From Nemertoderma westbladi (lineage: Eukaryota > Xenacoelomorpha > Nemertodermatida > Nemertodermatidae): 64,000 nucleotides of DNA. Positions 47,798 through 59,370 of this stretch are shown piece after piece. The notes beneath the pieces are model-generated. The model saw nothing but the letters and a program-made list of their open reading frames with translations, was not told the DNA's origin and searched no databases. Each line of letters begins with the position of its first letter. The first letter of the stretch is position 1. The translations under genes were made by a program, and so were the position numbers. The stretch is taken from contig JAUCBJ010008178.1 in the NCBI GenBank assembly GCA_032718475.1, forward strand, positions 103,386 to 167,385, written 5' to 3'.

Positions 47798-48576
47798 CAT
47801 TGGTAAATGTCTACCGCTTCATCCCTCTCAAACTCGATGTAATGATGTGTGTTAAGATCAGCCCCAACTTGACAATTCTGAACTCATTCTGCATAATCCA
47901 AACTCGATAATGAGTCAGAATCCGATCGCGACATATGAACTCTATGCCGACCCTATTGAACTAACTCTTGGCCGAGTCATATTATTTAGGACCATATACT
48001 GTATATAATTGTTTTGCTTCTATAGTTCCCTACGTGGAACAAGGCAATAACAAGATTTTTCTCATTTGTGTGGTGAAGGAAATTTAATTTTATATTGATT
48101 TATGAATTACCTCTGGGAGAGAACCATAATTATTATTTATTTAAATATTAAGTATTTAAATAACCTCAAACAGAAACCGCATATATTTTCTAGTCAGATT
48201 TTTGCAAACATCAGGCACTCACGCAGTGCAGTTTATTTATGCAGGACAAAAAAACTATTTTTCAAAATCTTGGCTCAAAATCTTTTTTTATGACCAATTC
48301 TTGCCAAAATTTGCCATGGGGGTGTGTATGTTATAAAAGATTTTTCGCGCCTCCGTAGGCAAACATACAAAAGTACGCTCCTCCACGATACTGATTTTAG
48401 AAATGCAATAATAAAACCTAATTATTCCCTCCCCCCACCCCCCATTCTCACCGCAAGATCCCATCTCCATCTAAAAACCAATATCACGGCCTAAAGTTCC
48501 ATCCAGTCAGTCACCTTTCCACCCCCTCACTCACCTACCAACCACAATATTGTTAGCTTCCCTGTAAGCTACTGCC
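47798..48576. other. gene-free region
   Basis: No frame with support, no repeat of note. A C-rich stretch lies at 48428-48480. Confidence 0.45.
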
Positions 48577-48584
48577 GTCCATTA
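48577..48584 (+). other. target-site duplication, left (GTCCATTA)
   Basis: Identical to 51460-51467 and directly beside the element end. Confidence 0.7.
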
Positions 48585-48644
48585 GAGAGAGGGCTGTTGC
48601 GCTGTCAGTCAGAGAGGTAACAGCCCATGGGGTAAGGATTTACC

Positions 48645-48672
48645 CATGGCCTACTATATATAGTAGGCCATG
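48645..48672. repeat. 28-bp perfect palindrome
   Basis: CATGGCCTACTATA joined to its exact complement, with no loop. It lies just inside the left terminal repeat of the hAT-like element and contains the AGGCC/GGCCT core common elsewhere in this window. Confidence 0.85.
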
Positions 48673-49254
48673 ATTTACCTCTGGGACCTGTATTAGGCAA
48701 AATAGCAGTAGCTGTGTAGGCCCACCAGTACTGTGCACGGTACAAGACCCGAAATTTAGCCTACATCTGTAAATAATACACGGTTTCGCGGTACAAGACC
48801 ATATAAATTAGACCACCATCTGTAAAATGCTCGCGTGAGTTCAGGAGTTGCACAGATGTCAGGATGTGCTGATTCTATATCATCACTAGGCCTAACGGAT
48901 TCTGGTAGCCTGGAACTAGACCACCTGACCACTACAAAAACTGATGCGACAGAGCGAGGTGCCGTTTAGCCTAACACTCAATGCATTGTTTGGTTGGACA
49001 TTGACATTACCGGTATTGCATTACACAGTTACAGTGTACATTACTGCATTATTACATACGGATTTAGTATGGATTGAGAAATTGGATATATTTGACGTCA
49101 ATGGAGGTTTGGTTTGAGAAATTAATACAGTAATATCACGTAGGCCTACCTAATCATATCTTTGTGTTAATTATTACTAGATCCACTGGCCCCCAGCCAC
49201 CTTCAACAAACCATCATTGCCGAGGGGCACTCAGCACGGCGCCTCACCGCCTAA

Positions 49255-49663
49255 TGGACCGGGGCCATTTAGTTCACCCCGTGGCCTTTGAGACCTTTGG
49301 CCGCCCTGTTCCATCCAGAGACATCCACCTTCCTCCGGGAGATCGGGGCTCGTCTGCACAGTGCCACCCACGAACCGTGGTCACACCAGTTTCTGCTCCA
49401 ACGCCTGGAGAAGGCAATTTTGGTTGGTAATGCAGCCTCAGTCATGGGGACAGCAACCACGCCGACCATCGGTCTATTCGGGGACTGAAGAGCCGAAACC
49501 AATCGAAACTGTCGAAATGGTTGCCAATGCAGTCACCAACGGGATGACGGCCGAAGATATTCAATATTCAATACTCTATCTTATGCAATCTCAAATATTC
49601 AATGTTCGATCCCTAGATGGGGCAGTACTGTTTGGGCACAGTGCTTTAAATGCTGCAGCCTAG
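49255..49663 (+). pseudogene. unrecognised coding remnant inside the hAT-like element
   Basis: More GC-rich than its surroundings. One frame (49288-49488) reads FHPETSTFLREIGARLHSAT, then FLLQRLEKAILVGNAASVMG. An overlapping frame (49361-49663) ends TAEDIQYSILYLMQSQIFNV. The first has the look of a retroelement polyprotein segment, but I cannot place it in a named family. Short frames and a stop before and after indicate decay. Confidence 0.3.
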
Positions 49664-50699
49664 CCCAACCCGGCTTACATCCTTCAGTGGTCGATCGATT
49701 GGGAACCAAGGTAACTTGGGAAACAGAGTGGAAGGGTTTACTGTGGAAGATCACCCATGGTCGCATTCCTTGGCTTAACGAGCCTAAAAGATTCTCCCAT
49801 TCAAATATTCAATTCGGTACTGTACCCTTCAATTAAATATTCAATCTTAGTATTATTTCTGTGCTTCGTTATTTAATAATGTGATTAGATAAAAAAAATA
49901 AATTAATGAAATATAATTCATCTGTTAATTATTACAAAAAAAAATCCAACATTATATTAACATTTATATAGTTTTGAATTAAATGTTTCGAAATCAACAG
50001 TCATTCAATGAACTTATACAGCAGTGTCATATATCGCGTATCCCTTGGCTGCTTGGTTTAATCACTATTCTTTATTCAAGTATAACTGAATCCTGGCCCG
50101 GCGCCTTCACCCTCCACTGATAATTTAAAATCGTAACTTATTCACTCTTTGACTAAATTATACCAAACTTGGTAAACATGTAATCTTGTCTATCGGCTAA
50201 AATAAACACAACTTGCTAAAGTTTCCCCTATAATGTTTTTTCCTATAGAACAGGATGCAGTTTTATTTTAGTAGTAAACAAGCTGTTATTTGCGTCGATT
50301 TTCACCTGGAGAGGGAAGAATATTGATTGCCCCATGCCCCCCCCCCCCCCCCCCCCCCTGCAGTTAAGTAAGTGAAAATATTTCGGCACCATTTAATTTT
50401 ATTATCACGGTCGCACATCACTGTCAAAAGATACAATTCATTATAAACATAACAAAATTAATTATAATAATTCTAAAAATATAAGGCAGATCTTCCTAAA
50501 GTTAGCTCTTTAGTCTTTAGCAATCTTATACATTGACAAGACTTATAAAATAATTGATGTTGAATAATTTATTATTAAGATTAAAATATATTATTAGGAA
50601 TTCGAAGAAAGCAAATTGTATTGAGTTAGTATTGGCAAGTTAATCTCACAAACCAGTCTACGTCTAACTTTAGAGTAGCCTTGTTCGCATTGTTCCAGG

Positions 50700-51300
50700 T
50701 TTAGGCCTATAGATTCCACCGTCTTCGTTCCAGGTTTATTTCTGTAATAGACTCCGTTATCCGTCTCGATCGCTTCGCTATGCACCATCTTACTGGGTTT
50801 AATAAACTCCATCGCCTTCCTGTCGTTCTCTGTTTTGTAGATCCTACTTCGCCATCGTCTGATCGCTTTGGTTGCGTGTTTAATACTGTCAGACTGTAAT
50901 AGACTCCGTTATCCGTCTCGATCGCTTCGCTATGCACATCTTACTGGGTTTAATAAACTCAGAAACTCCATCGCCTTCCTGTCGTTCTCTGTTTTGTAGA
51001 TTACTTCGCCATCATCTGATCGCTTTGGTTGCGTGTTTAATACTGTAATAGACTCCGCCGCCATCGTATCGTTCTGGATACGTTGAATAGACTCCATCAG
51101 TTCATTGTCCATCGCGATCGTTTCATTGTTACGTTTAATTGACTCCGTCGCCTCCTCGTATTAGGAATCCGGCCGGGTTTCGTAGATTCCGCCATCGTTC
51201 AGCAGTTCAGTGTTTTTAATCAAAGCCGGAATTCCGGCACCGGCACCACGATCAACAATTTCGGAAGTAACAGACTCCGTCAACAACACTCGGGGTTTAA
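50700..51300 (-). repeat. degenerate repeats around TAATAGACTCCGTT, including a 152-bp tandem duplication
   Basis: GACTCCGTTATCCGTCTCGA starts at 50750 and again at 50902, and the 150 bp that follow are almost identical (CGCTTCGCTATGCAC, CCTTCCTGTCGTTCTCTG, CTGATCGCTTTGGTTGCGTG). Shorter related starts occur near 50711, 51051, 51089, 51139 and 51282. Small minus-strand frames simply translate the duplication. Confidence 0.8.
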
Positions 51301-51459
51301 AAAATACAACTATCGGCTGATCGGGCAACTTGTAACTGGGCGATCATCTATCTGATAGTTGAAAAAGGTATCAGACTATCTGATAGTTAGCGCCCCATGG
51401 GTAAATCCTTACCCCATGGGCTGTTACCTCTCTGACTGACAGCGCAACAGCCCCTATAG

Positions 51460-51467
51460 GTCCATTA
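51460..51467 (+). other. target-site duplication, right (GTCCATTA)
   Basis: Identical to 48577-48584 and directly beside the element end. Confidence 0.7.
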
Positions 51468-51639
51468 AGGGAGTGAGTGCCCTATACAAACACTCCCTTC
51501 CTTTTCATTGGAGCCCCTACTATGCAAACATTCCCCGCTTTCTTATTGTATTAAACCCACCGAGTCATTATTAATTAACAAGGGAATATTTTGTACCTAA
51601 TCAATCTCTAGGGATTATCATTTGCAGTAACCAGTTATT

Positions 51640-52381
51640 GGTCAGTCCGGTCAGCCGACCACACCTACTTAGATTCTGACGCCTTCAGGGACAATCTTGC
51701 GCTGCGGTATGGCTTAACGCCGCCAGGCCTCCCGTCGAACTGCGAGGGATGTGGAGCTCCATTTACAACCACCCACGCCCTCAACTGTAAACACGGGGGC
51801 CTTATAATAAAGCGGCACGACGAATTGCGCGAGATGTATGGTGACCTTATCTCTTCTGTTTTCGGTGGATCTTGCGTCCAATGTGAAGTGACCCTCTCCA
51901 CATCTGGACGGATGTGGGCGGGAGGTCGGAGGAGTGAGGGCCGATCTTTTGGCGCGTGGAGTCTGGGCCAATCAGAGGGTGGCGTCTTTTGATATCGCGA
52001 TTGTAAATGCCGACGCCCCCTCTTATATACCAACAGGTCCATTGACTCCGTTCTAGAACAACGGGTATGAGCCAAGAAGACCCATTACAGTGCAGTCTGT
52101 GAGGAGAGGAGGATTTCTTTTACTCCCCTCGTTGGCACAACATCAAGGAGGAAGCTGAGATTTTTATTCGGCACCTAGCAGAGACGCTTGTGGCCAGACG
52201 GGATGGGATGCGTTCCCGTGGCTTTGCTTTGGTGATGGGTGGAGTTCGGAGACGACTCCAGTTCGGGCTGCTACGCTCCAACTCCATATGCCTGCGCGGT
52301 GGCCGAAGAGCCACTTGGAGAGCCTTAGGTTTCGGGGACGGCGCTGGCCTAAGGGGTACAGACCTCCCCAACTTCTATTAA
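51640..52381 (+). pseudogene. 3' end of a non-LTR reverse transcriptase, frameshifted
   Basis: The plus strand reads FRDNLALRYGLTPPGLPSNC, then the CEGCGAPFTTTHALNC Cys/His motif and KHGGLIIKRHDELREMYGDL, a C-terminal region known from many invertebrate non-LTR elements. It continues in a second frame with GVWANQRVASFDIAIVNAD. A third frame has RRISFTPLVGT and EAEIFIRHLAETLVARRDGM, then RRRLQFGLLRSNSICLRG up to the end. At least two frameshifts and stops at about 51995 and 52065 show it is dead. Its start abuts the sequence right of the hAT-like element. Confidence 0.75.
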
Positions 52382-52758
52382 ATCGGAAATCACCAAATAA
52401 CTACAGTACTAACTCAGTAACTCAATAACTATCAAACATATGACTTGACACCTACCACAAAAGCATACACTTTAGCATACACATTAACTTAGCATATATG
52501 TTTATCATCATTGTTCTTAGATGATTTCTGTAAAGATGATTCCCTCGATAATGACATTTTTGAACTCTAAATCCACTCTTTATTTTATCCATTATTTAGG
52601 TAAAAGGTGAACAAAGGACAGCTTCTGTCACCACCCCCTTGAATAACTCTCGTACATCTGAAGTGATTGTAGTGTCTCCAAGAAGAGCATAAGTTTCACT
52701 CAAACAATCAGCTGTCGCACGGAGACTAGTATCGGCATGCTGCATTGCAGCTGCATTT

Positions 52759-53020
52759 TTAAGAATGCTGTGCCGGCTTGTCGACAAAATTGCGCCGCCA
52801 CAACTCCCTATCACCCATGACATTTGCTAGATCATCCGCATCTTCAAGACCAGTGTCCTTTAAGATGCGTCTCAAGAAAGTCATGGGCTGTCCACCATGC
52901 TTATTCACTCCATGAGGCTGCCAAAGTACAATATTATGCACTGGCTGGTCCTCACGGCGAAAGCAATGTCCTGCAAAGCGGAGGCGATTTTGTCGCACGG
53001 AGAAAACGCCCACCATATCC
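52759..53020 (-). pseudogene. RTE-like non-LTR retrotransposon, C-terminal RT fragment
   Basis: The frame reads RQNRLRFAGHCFRREDQPVH, then GQPMTFLRRILKDTGLEDAD and GDRELWRRNFV, which is the characteristic tail of RTE-type reverse transcriptases in cnidarians and other invertebrates. The frame is open for 85 codons and ends at 52759. Everything upstream of the tail is missing. The DNA matches the decayed copy at 21660-21960. An adjoining frame (52596-52823) covers the 3' flank and has no clear meaning. Confidence 0.75.
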
Positions 53021-53040
53021 GTGCTGTTTCAATTTTTGAA

Positions 53041-54147
53041 GCAAAATTAACCGATAAAATAAATAAATTAAATTAATTAACAAATAAATTATTTAGCTAA
53101 TTATTCTAAAGAATCACGATTAAATACTCAGGCAATCATTTTGCGAGTTAAATAATAAGCAAGTTGGCTTATTAGTCTGGCACCTTACTGTACACTAGTA
53201 GTGCCTATTGTCCTATAGATATAACATCCCGTTGCCTAGTAGTGGTGAGATATACATAAGTACACGAGGCAAACCAACTGCGCGGTGAGAATAATCGGTA
53301 GATCTGTAGTAAATAAGCTGTAGGCCTATAAAAGAGGAGATAGTTCTCCCTGATGTCTCAGGGATCTATGACAGGTCTCCCTGAACAATGCCTACTGTTT
53401 GGGTGATAGGGTGACGGTTTACCAAGTTAATGCATTTTATTAATAATAATTTAATTAAATATTAAAAAATTAATAAGTTTTATTAATAATAAATATTAGT
53501 GCAATATATTTGTTAAATAAATAAATTTATTCCCAATACCCACCACCTTAAACTAAAATAACATATGAAAAGCACCGGAGAAATTGAACCTTGAAGAAAT
53601 GGAGGGTACCACCAGGAGGGGGGGTTACTTTATATGCACACAATGTATTTGTACCGTATAGTTTATACATGTATAATGGGCTATACAGAATATACAACAA
53701 CCACCATTGATAGATAACGATTAAAAAATATAACGATATAGTTTCAGAGATCTCTGTAACTATGGTGATGTCCATACAGTAGAGTAGAGTAGTAGGTCTT
53801 CTAACATATCAACAGCCTCGGTTCCTTTTTAAAACGGAATCTTTTTTGAAAAATTGTTCATCGCCACCTAATATCATCCTCCTTTATGTTCTCTTTGTCT
53901 AATGTTCTAGAAACATAATAAACCCGTTTGATATCCCAATCCTATCATATATAGTTACTGTAATTTCTAATAATTCATATAATCTAATAGGGCCTAATAT
54001 ATTAATAATACTTATATAAATACTGCTGCCGTTCTATTTACTGTAGTTCGAAAAATAATTCTATAAAGCAGATTAATTCTAGGACGACATTAATTTCATC
54101 GTAATTAATTATGATGAATCTCTATTAAGTAGGCCTATATTCAGTTC
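53041..54147. other. gene-free AT-rich region
   Basis: Contains a short inverted pair around CTCCCTGATGTCTCAGGGA at about 53346-53390 and ATTAATAA-rich stretches. No supported gene. Confidence 0.45.
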
Positions 54148-54161
54148 ATGGTAGTTTGTTA

Positions 54162-54416
54162 TTACAAACTGTATCCGTTACGTACTGTAAACGGGTGTAC
54201 TATCGGGGCTTCTTTCCATACTAACCCCCAAGTCCGAGCAGCAGTTAACCTGGACCTTCTCAATTTCCATATTTCTGATATTGACTCCCGAATAGAAGCT
54301 CGCATCTTCAGGAATCCGTCAGACTCGGACTTCGCTACATCATGGTTAGGAAGTTTCGTGCCAAGGGTCAAACATATGTTTAACAGAACAATACATAATA
54401 TCAACTTAAAGTGCAT
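54162..54416 (-). CDS. possible small secreted protein, very uncertain
   Basis: An 84-codon frame starts with MHFKLILCIVLLNICLTLG, which looks like a signal peptide with cleavage near residue 19-20. A short charged sequence follows with KLRRSRLTAARTW, a dibasic-like cluster. A frame of similar length runs on the opposite strand (54148-54429), and neither has homology I recognise. No promoter or splice evidence is visible, so chance is a serious alternative. Confidence 0.2.
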   Translation of the reverse strand: MHFKLILCIVLLNICLTLGTKLPNHDVAKSESDGFLKMRASIRESISEIWKLRRSRLTAARTWGLVWKEAPIVHPFTVRNGYSL

Positions 54417-54642
54417 CTTGTTAGATTAATAATTAATATTATACTTAATCCGTTTTTTAATACTATAATTTTTCCGTTTATACTGTAGGGCCTCTACTAT
54501 AATTGTAAACTACCAATTACATGATCGTGGGGTCTTCGCGCAGCACGAGACGCAATTTAGAGCAGATTCATAGAATCGGTAGTCCGAGGATGGCGAGCTT
54601 TAACGGATTATAAACAACGAATTGGGAGACACTTACGGCCAT

Positions 54643-54660
54643 CTCGCCCTCTAGCGGCAG
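54643..54660 (-). promoter_or_regulatory. CTCF-like motif
   Basis: The minus strand reads CTGCCGCTAGAGGGCGA, which agrees with the common CTCF core (CCASYAGRKGGC) at 11 of 12 positions. Single-motif matches of this kind are weak evidence, and the organism is unknown. Confidence 0.25.
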
Positions 54661-55019
54661 ACTGGAAACTGACTTTATTTCCTATGGAAACGTTATTTTA
54701 AACTTATTGCAGACTAAATGTGTAACAATTAATTGTTAACATTTAAACTGTGTCCAGAAACCGTGTTTGCGGACAAAATTTCTTATTTCGAAAAATATTC
54801 ATAGTTTGGGCACTATTTTTCACCTATACGGGTTTTCGATAGCGGCGAATCTTCTGAGATGGGACTCAAATTCTCAAAGGGTGGCTTATTTGTGCCATTT
54901 CTGGCAAGTGCCAAAATTGGTGTATTTGGCAAACACAATAGACACAGGCAGAATGGTGCAGATTTCGGTTTCACAAGGTTTAACAGGGTGCTGAAGCACT
55001 AACAAATGGTTTCAAATTC

Positions 55020-55225
55020 TCTAGTAGCGTAGAAGTGCCACTTTTTAGCTTGTGGCACATGGCACATGTGTTTAGCATGGCACAAAATATCAAAATCTCT
55101 GAAGCTTCATAGCGAAATGTTCCATTTTCGGTATTTATAGGTTTTCAAACGGTTTCAAATTATGTAGTGGCACCTGGCACATAGGTGTCACTTTTTAGCA
55201 TGTGGCACATGTGTTTTGCAATTGC
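55020..55225 (+). repeat. GTGGCACATGTGTTT duplication
   Basis: The blocks at about 55028-55075 and 55165-55220 share GTG(C/T)CACTTTTTAGC(T/A)TGTGGCACATG and flanking GGCAC(A/C)TGGCACAT strings. Palindromic CACATGTG sits in each. Non-coding. Confidence 0.6.
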
Positions 55226-56825
55226 TCCCAATGAATGATGAATCATACTGCAAGGGTGTTGATTTATACTAAGGGTTTTGCTGCTTTCATGATAATATCA
55301 GCCAATCATGGTATGCAACAGGGTTTTACATTGAGGCAACTAACCTGGTTTCTATGGACATATTGCTTTATAATATTCCAGATTTAGAGAGCTGTTGAAA
55401 TTTTCAGCCAATCACTGATCACAAATAGCAACCAAGCTGAAGTAGAATTCCATTAGTAAGTGAGTGATGAGTGGTTGCTTGTATCATTATAACCATCAGT
55501 GATCATGGTCAATAAAGTATTCAGAATAGTGATAGGAATTCGATGTGTTATTACATTAATAAGACTAAATGTATGCAATAATAATAGGAAAAATGTTGAA
55601 AACTGGAATTTTTGAATTGCTCCTTCTGCGAAAGGGAGCAAGTGGGAGCAATTTTTTTTTCAGATTTATGATGTACGCGAACGTTGTATTTGAATGTCTG
55701 ATAATGTTTTTCAGTGTGGTCGGATTAGTTCGAAAAGTCTGGCTTTCCTAATTACGAAAAGATGAAATATTTTTGGAATTAAAAGTTTTAAATGAAACTT
55801 GAAGCATGAAGACAACGCTGAGGACCTCTAAAAACCACATATTTGGAATCAGCTCGCCTTGGAGAACCACTTTAAAAAAAATTCCAATGTAGTCAAATTT
55901 TTAAAAAATTACGTTTTTTTTGGAAATATTTTCATAAAAACTGAAATTTTGAGTGAAAAATAGAAAAATTCTAAATTTTCACCTCAGAAAAAAATATTGG
56001 CAAATATTTTCGGAAAAAAAATATTTTTTCTTAGGTTTGGACATATAGCCCATAGCCCATACATACAAGATAGGATATGTTTCAAACCAGTAAAACAAAC
56101 TTCATTTTAGGGTATTTTGGCCACCCCTGGCCCACTGTGCCCCCCCTCCCCCCCTATAAAATTAAAAATAAAAAACTCGAGGCTAAACGAGTATGTTGAA
56201 ATTTCGTGGATGGTTGGTGCCTGTCAATGTATACATAGAATAATTCATAATTCATATGTATTCACAAAAATTCACTGGAATATCGCCAAACCCTGCAAAA
56301 GAGTGTGAATTGATACTCACACCCTTTCAATACGAATGCATTTTAGTAAATTAGCCCGGGTGCAGCATATATCTGCCTTGCATCCATACATGATCCATAA
56401 ATGAGTAAAAGTTTTCTTTCGGGAGCAAAATTCTGAGGGGACCGCACGGGAAATAAAGTACTGAGTCTTCGTGCGTAATCCCTGAGAAAACAGCCTTACT
56501 TTACTTTTACTTGTGAGTGTGGTTGTGATGGGAATTCACAAACTCCATGTACAGTATATACTGTACACTACTCTACTGTATGTGCGAAAAAACTAAAGAC
56601 ACGTGGAGTGTGTTGAACGGACCAGCTGTATGCATGTACAGTACCGGTATATAGAATGCTGTCTGAAGGAAATGTTATCGTATCGCGTGACGGAGAGTCT
56701 GAGTTGTTTCTAATAATCGTAAATTATTAACAGAGGTTGCAATCTGTGTCCATGTATGCCAATAGTTTGGTTGCATGGATAAACGAAGCAAAAGTTGCTT
56801 TGTATGCAGTACCGGTGCGGCTACA
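55226..56825. other. gene-free AT-rich region
   Basis: Several short frames without motifs. A C-rich stretch lies at 56126-56155 and GTACAGTA-type strings near 56550-56650. Nothing else can be supported. Confidence 0.45.
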
Positions 56826-57980
56826 GTACACCAACACCCCCCCCCCCCCCCCCCCCCCCCGGCTGGCTGTTGCAGAGTAGATCAATCATCTCAAAGTAAA
56901 GTAGATCAATGTTTAACCAGAGACCAATTGAATTTACCAGAAAATAATTGTAATACAGTACAACAATAATGTTAAATAAAGTTTTTTTCCTCGAATTTTC
57001 TCAGGAGTTCTTCAGTAGTCGCCACTACTGCCATACCGCCCTCTGCCGTTACGATCAACCATAAGTATCAATTCCTGCGTATTCTCGAAATAATACCCCC
57101 ATAATATTGTATAATTTTATATATTTTACTTACCACCAAAAATACTCTACACTTTAAAAATAAATTTCACATATTTTACAGTTTCAACTTTTAATTTTAC
57201 AGTTGGTATGTTTGACTTACCTTATTTCTTTACCGGCGTTGAACTTTTGCATATATTTTCTAATACAGGTTGCTTATAGTTTCTAACACAGTGTGTATTG
57301 TTGATAGTAACAATGTGTTGGCATCGGTATTTTTCGTGGTGTTTGTTATTATTATGTTTTATATTGGCGCAATTGTAGGACTAATCCCATCACATGCATA
57401 CTTTTTAACCGAGTAGTGTTCACATTTAGTAATCGCGTAATTTTCCTTGAAATTATCTCAAATCTCTCCAAACCACATACGCGTTTCGGCCTTACGTCGG
57501 ATTCGAACCTGGAACCTCGAGATGGAAGCCGAGACTACAACCACTAGGCCACAGGTTCTTGAGATATGGATATTAATTTCAATGCCAGCTACCATTTTAT
57601 TAGCCTCTGAGTTTATTATTGATAGTAAAAATGTGTTGGAAAGCTGTATTTTTCGAGGTGTTTGTTATTATACATTTATTATAGGAAGGGATCTAGGGGT
57701 TGAATTATGTGGTATTGATGTGAAGCCAAAACCAATAATTCCCGGTTTATAGATACACTTCGCGGTGACCGCGCGGTGGTTTCGCCTTCGCAATTTGAAC
57801 GCACTTTGACAGCACCTCTAACACCGCGTTTACTATGAGGCATGTGGATTGAATAAGATCTACTGTAAGTAATACTGTAGTTAAATTAAGATGGTCGCAG
57901 ACTAAAAAATTTGAAATTGAGGAAATATTCATAAAACATCTCATATGAAGCAAAATTTGACGCAGATTCCAAAAATCAAC
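56826..57980 (+). repeat. tandem duplication, first copy (~1.15 kb)
   Basis: Begins with CACCAACA(C)24 then GGCTGGCTGTTGCAG. It contains AACCGGCGTTGAACTTT-type sequence, a tRNA-like segment, CCAAAACCAATAAT and, at the end, AACACCGCGTTTACTATGAG followed by AAACATCTCATATGAAGCAA. The same blocks follow in the same order in the next copy. No protein gene is visible. Confidence 0.88.
57488..57562 (-). repeat. tRNA-like segment (SINE head), copy 1
   Basis: On the minus strand the A box is TGGCCTAGTGGTTGTAG and the B box is GGTTCGAATCC, about 42 nt apart. The anticodon-arm region can form CTCG/CGAG, but the T-stem and acceptor stem do not pair well. It is best read as a tRNA-derived repeat or pseudogene, not a functional tRNA. 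Confidence 0.55.
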
Positions 57981-59370
57981 ACCAACACCCCCCCCCCCCC
58001 CCCCCCCCCGGCTGGCTGTTGCAGTGTTGCAGATTAGATCAATCATCTCAAAGTACAGTAGATCAATGTTTTACCAGAGACCAATTGAATTTACCAGAAA
58101 ATAATTGTAATACAACAATAATGTTAAATAAAGGTTTTTTCCTCTAATGATCTCAGGAGTTCTTCAGTAGTCGCCACTGCCATATACTGCCGTTACGATC
58201 TACCATATGTATCAATTCCTGCGTAATCTCGAAATATTACCTCCATAACATTGTATAATTATATATATTTTACTTAACACCAAAAATACTCTTTTTACAC
58301 TTTAAAACTAAATTTATTATATTTTACAGTTTCAACATTTAATTTTACAGTTGACCGGCGTTGAACTTTCGCATATATTTTCTAATACAGGTTGCTTATA
58401 GTTTCTAACACAGTGTGTATTGTTGATAGTAACAATGTGTTGCAAGCGGTAGTTTTCGTGGTGTTTGATATTATTATGTTTTATATTGGCGCAATTGTAG
58501 GACTAATCCCATCACATGTGTACTTTTTAAACGAGTAGTGTTCACATTTAGTAATCGCGTAATTTTCCTTGAAATTATCTCAAATCTCTCCAAACCACAT
58601 ACGCGTTTCGGCCTTATGTCGGATTCGAACCTGGAACCTCGAGATGGAAGCCGAGACTACAACCACTAGGCCACAGGTTCTTGAGATATGGAGTATTAAT
58701 TTCAAAGCCAGCTGCCATTTTATTAGCCCCTGAGTTTTGATTATTGATAGTAACAATGTGTTGGCAAGCTGTATTTTTCGAGGTGTTTGTTATTATACAT
58801 TTATTATAGGAAGGGATCTAAGGGTCTTAACCTCGAATTATGTGGTATTGATGTGAAGCCAAAACCAATAATGCCCGGGTCATATGTTCACTAAGGCGGT
58901 GCGTTTTTTACTTTTTTTTCGATTTCATTGTTCTACCGGTGCACAAAAGTTGCCAAATGGTAAAAAAATAAGGCAAAAAAAATTTCTTTAAATTTCGTCT
59001 ATGTCTTCACGGATCCCAAGAGGGTTGAAATTTTGTCCCATCGCGATGCACCATAATGACATTTATAACAATATAACACATTGATGAAAGATAAATGACT
59101 CAAAAAAGAACTTCCTGCATGCATCAAATGTCATCAAATGGGTACAAACTTAGTTAGATACCAATATTTTAATTTTTGGATCAAGGGAACTAGTGCCACA
59201 GCAACTCTAACACCGCGTTTACTATGAGGCATGTGGATTGAATAAGATCTAAAGTAATAGTTAAATTAAGATGGTCGCACACTAAAAAATTTGAAATTGC
59301 GGAAATATTCATTAAACATCTCATATGAAGCAAAATTTGACGTACTGTAGATTCCAAAAATCAAGGTCCC
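57981..59370 (+). repeat. tandem duplication, second copy with a ~300-bp extra segment
   Basis: Repeats the order of the first copy, from ACCAACA(C)22 GGCTGGCTGTTGCAG through AACACCGCGTTTACTATGAG at about 59207, to the end near 59370. Between CCAATAATGCCCGG (58870) and the AACACCGCG block it holds about 310 bp that the first copy lacks, while the first copy has about 60 different bases there. Divergence of a few per cent shows the duplication is not recent. Confidence 0.85.
58616..58690 (-). repeat. tRNA-like segment (SINE head), copy 2
   Basis: Nearly identical to 57488-57562, with the same A and B boxes, because it lies in the second copy of the tandem duplication. Confidence 0.55.

Larger units (their letters stand above)
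48585..51459. mobile_element. hAT-like non-autonomous DNA transposon
   Basis: The ends are inverted copies over about 65 bp: GGGCTGTTGCGCTGTCAGTC from 48591 on the left, and its complement ending at 51453 on the right. The arms also share the AGAGAGGTAACAGCCCATGG block and a GGTAAGGATTTACCCATGG block. Immediate flanks are GTCCATTA at 48577-48584 and again at 51460-51467, an 8-bp direct repeat as made by hAT-family insertion. The 2.9-kb interior has no transposase; it holds a frame with weak retroelement flavour and a degenerate tandem repeat. Confidence 0.75.
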
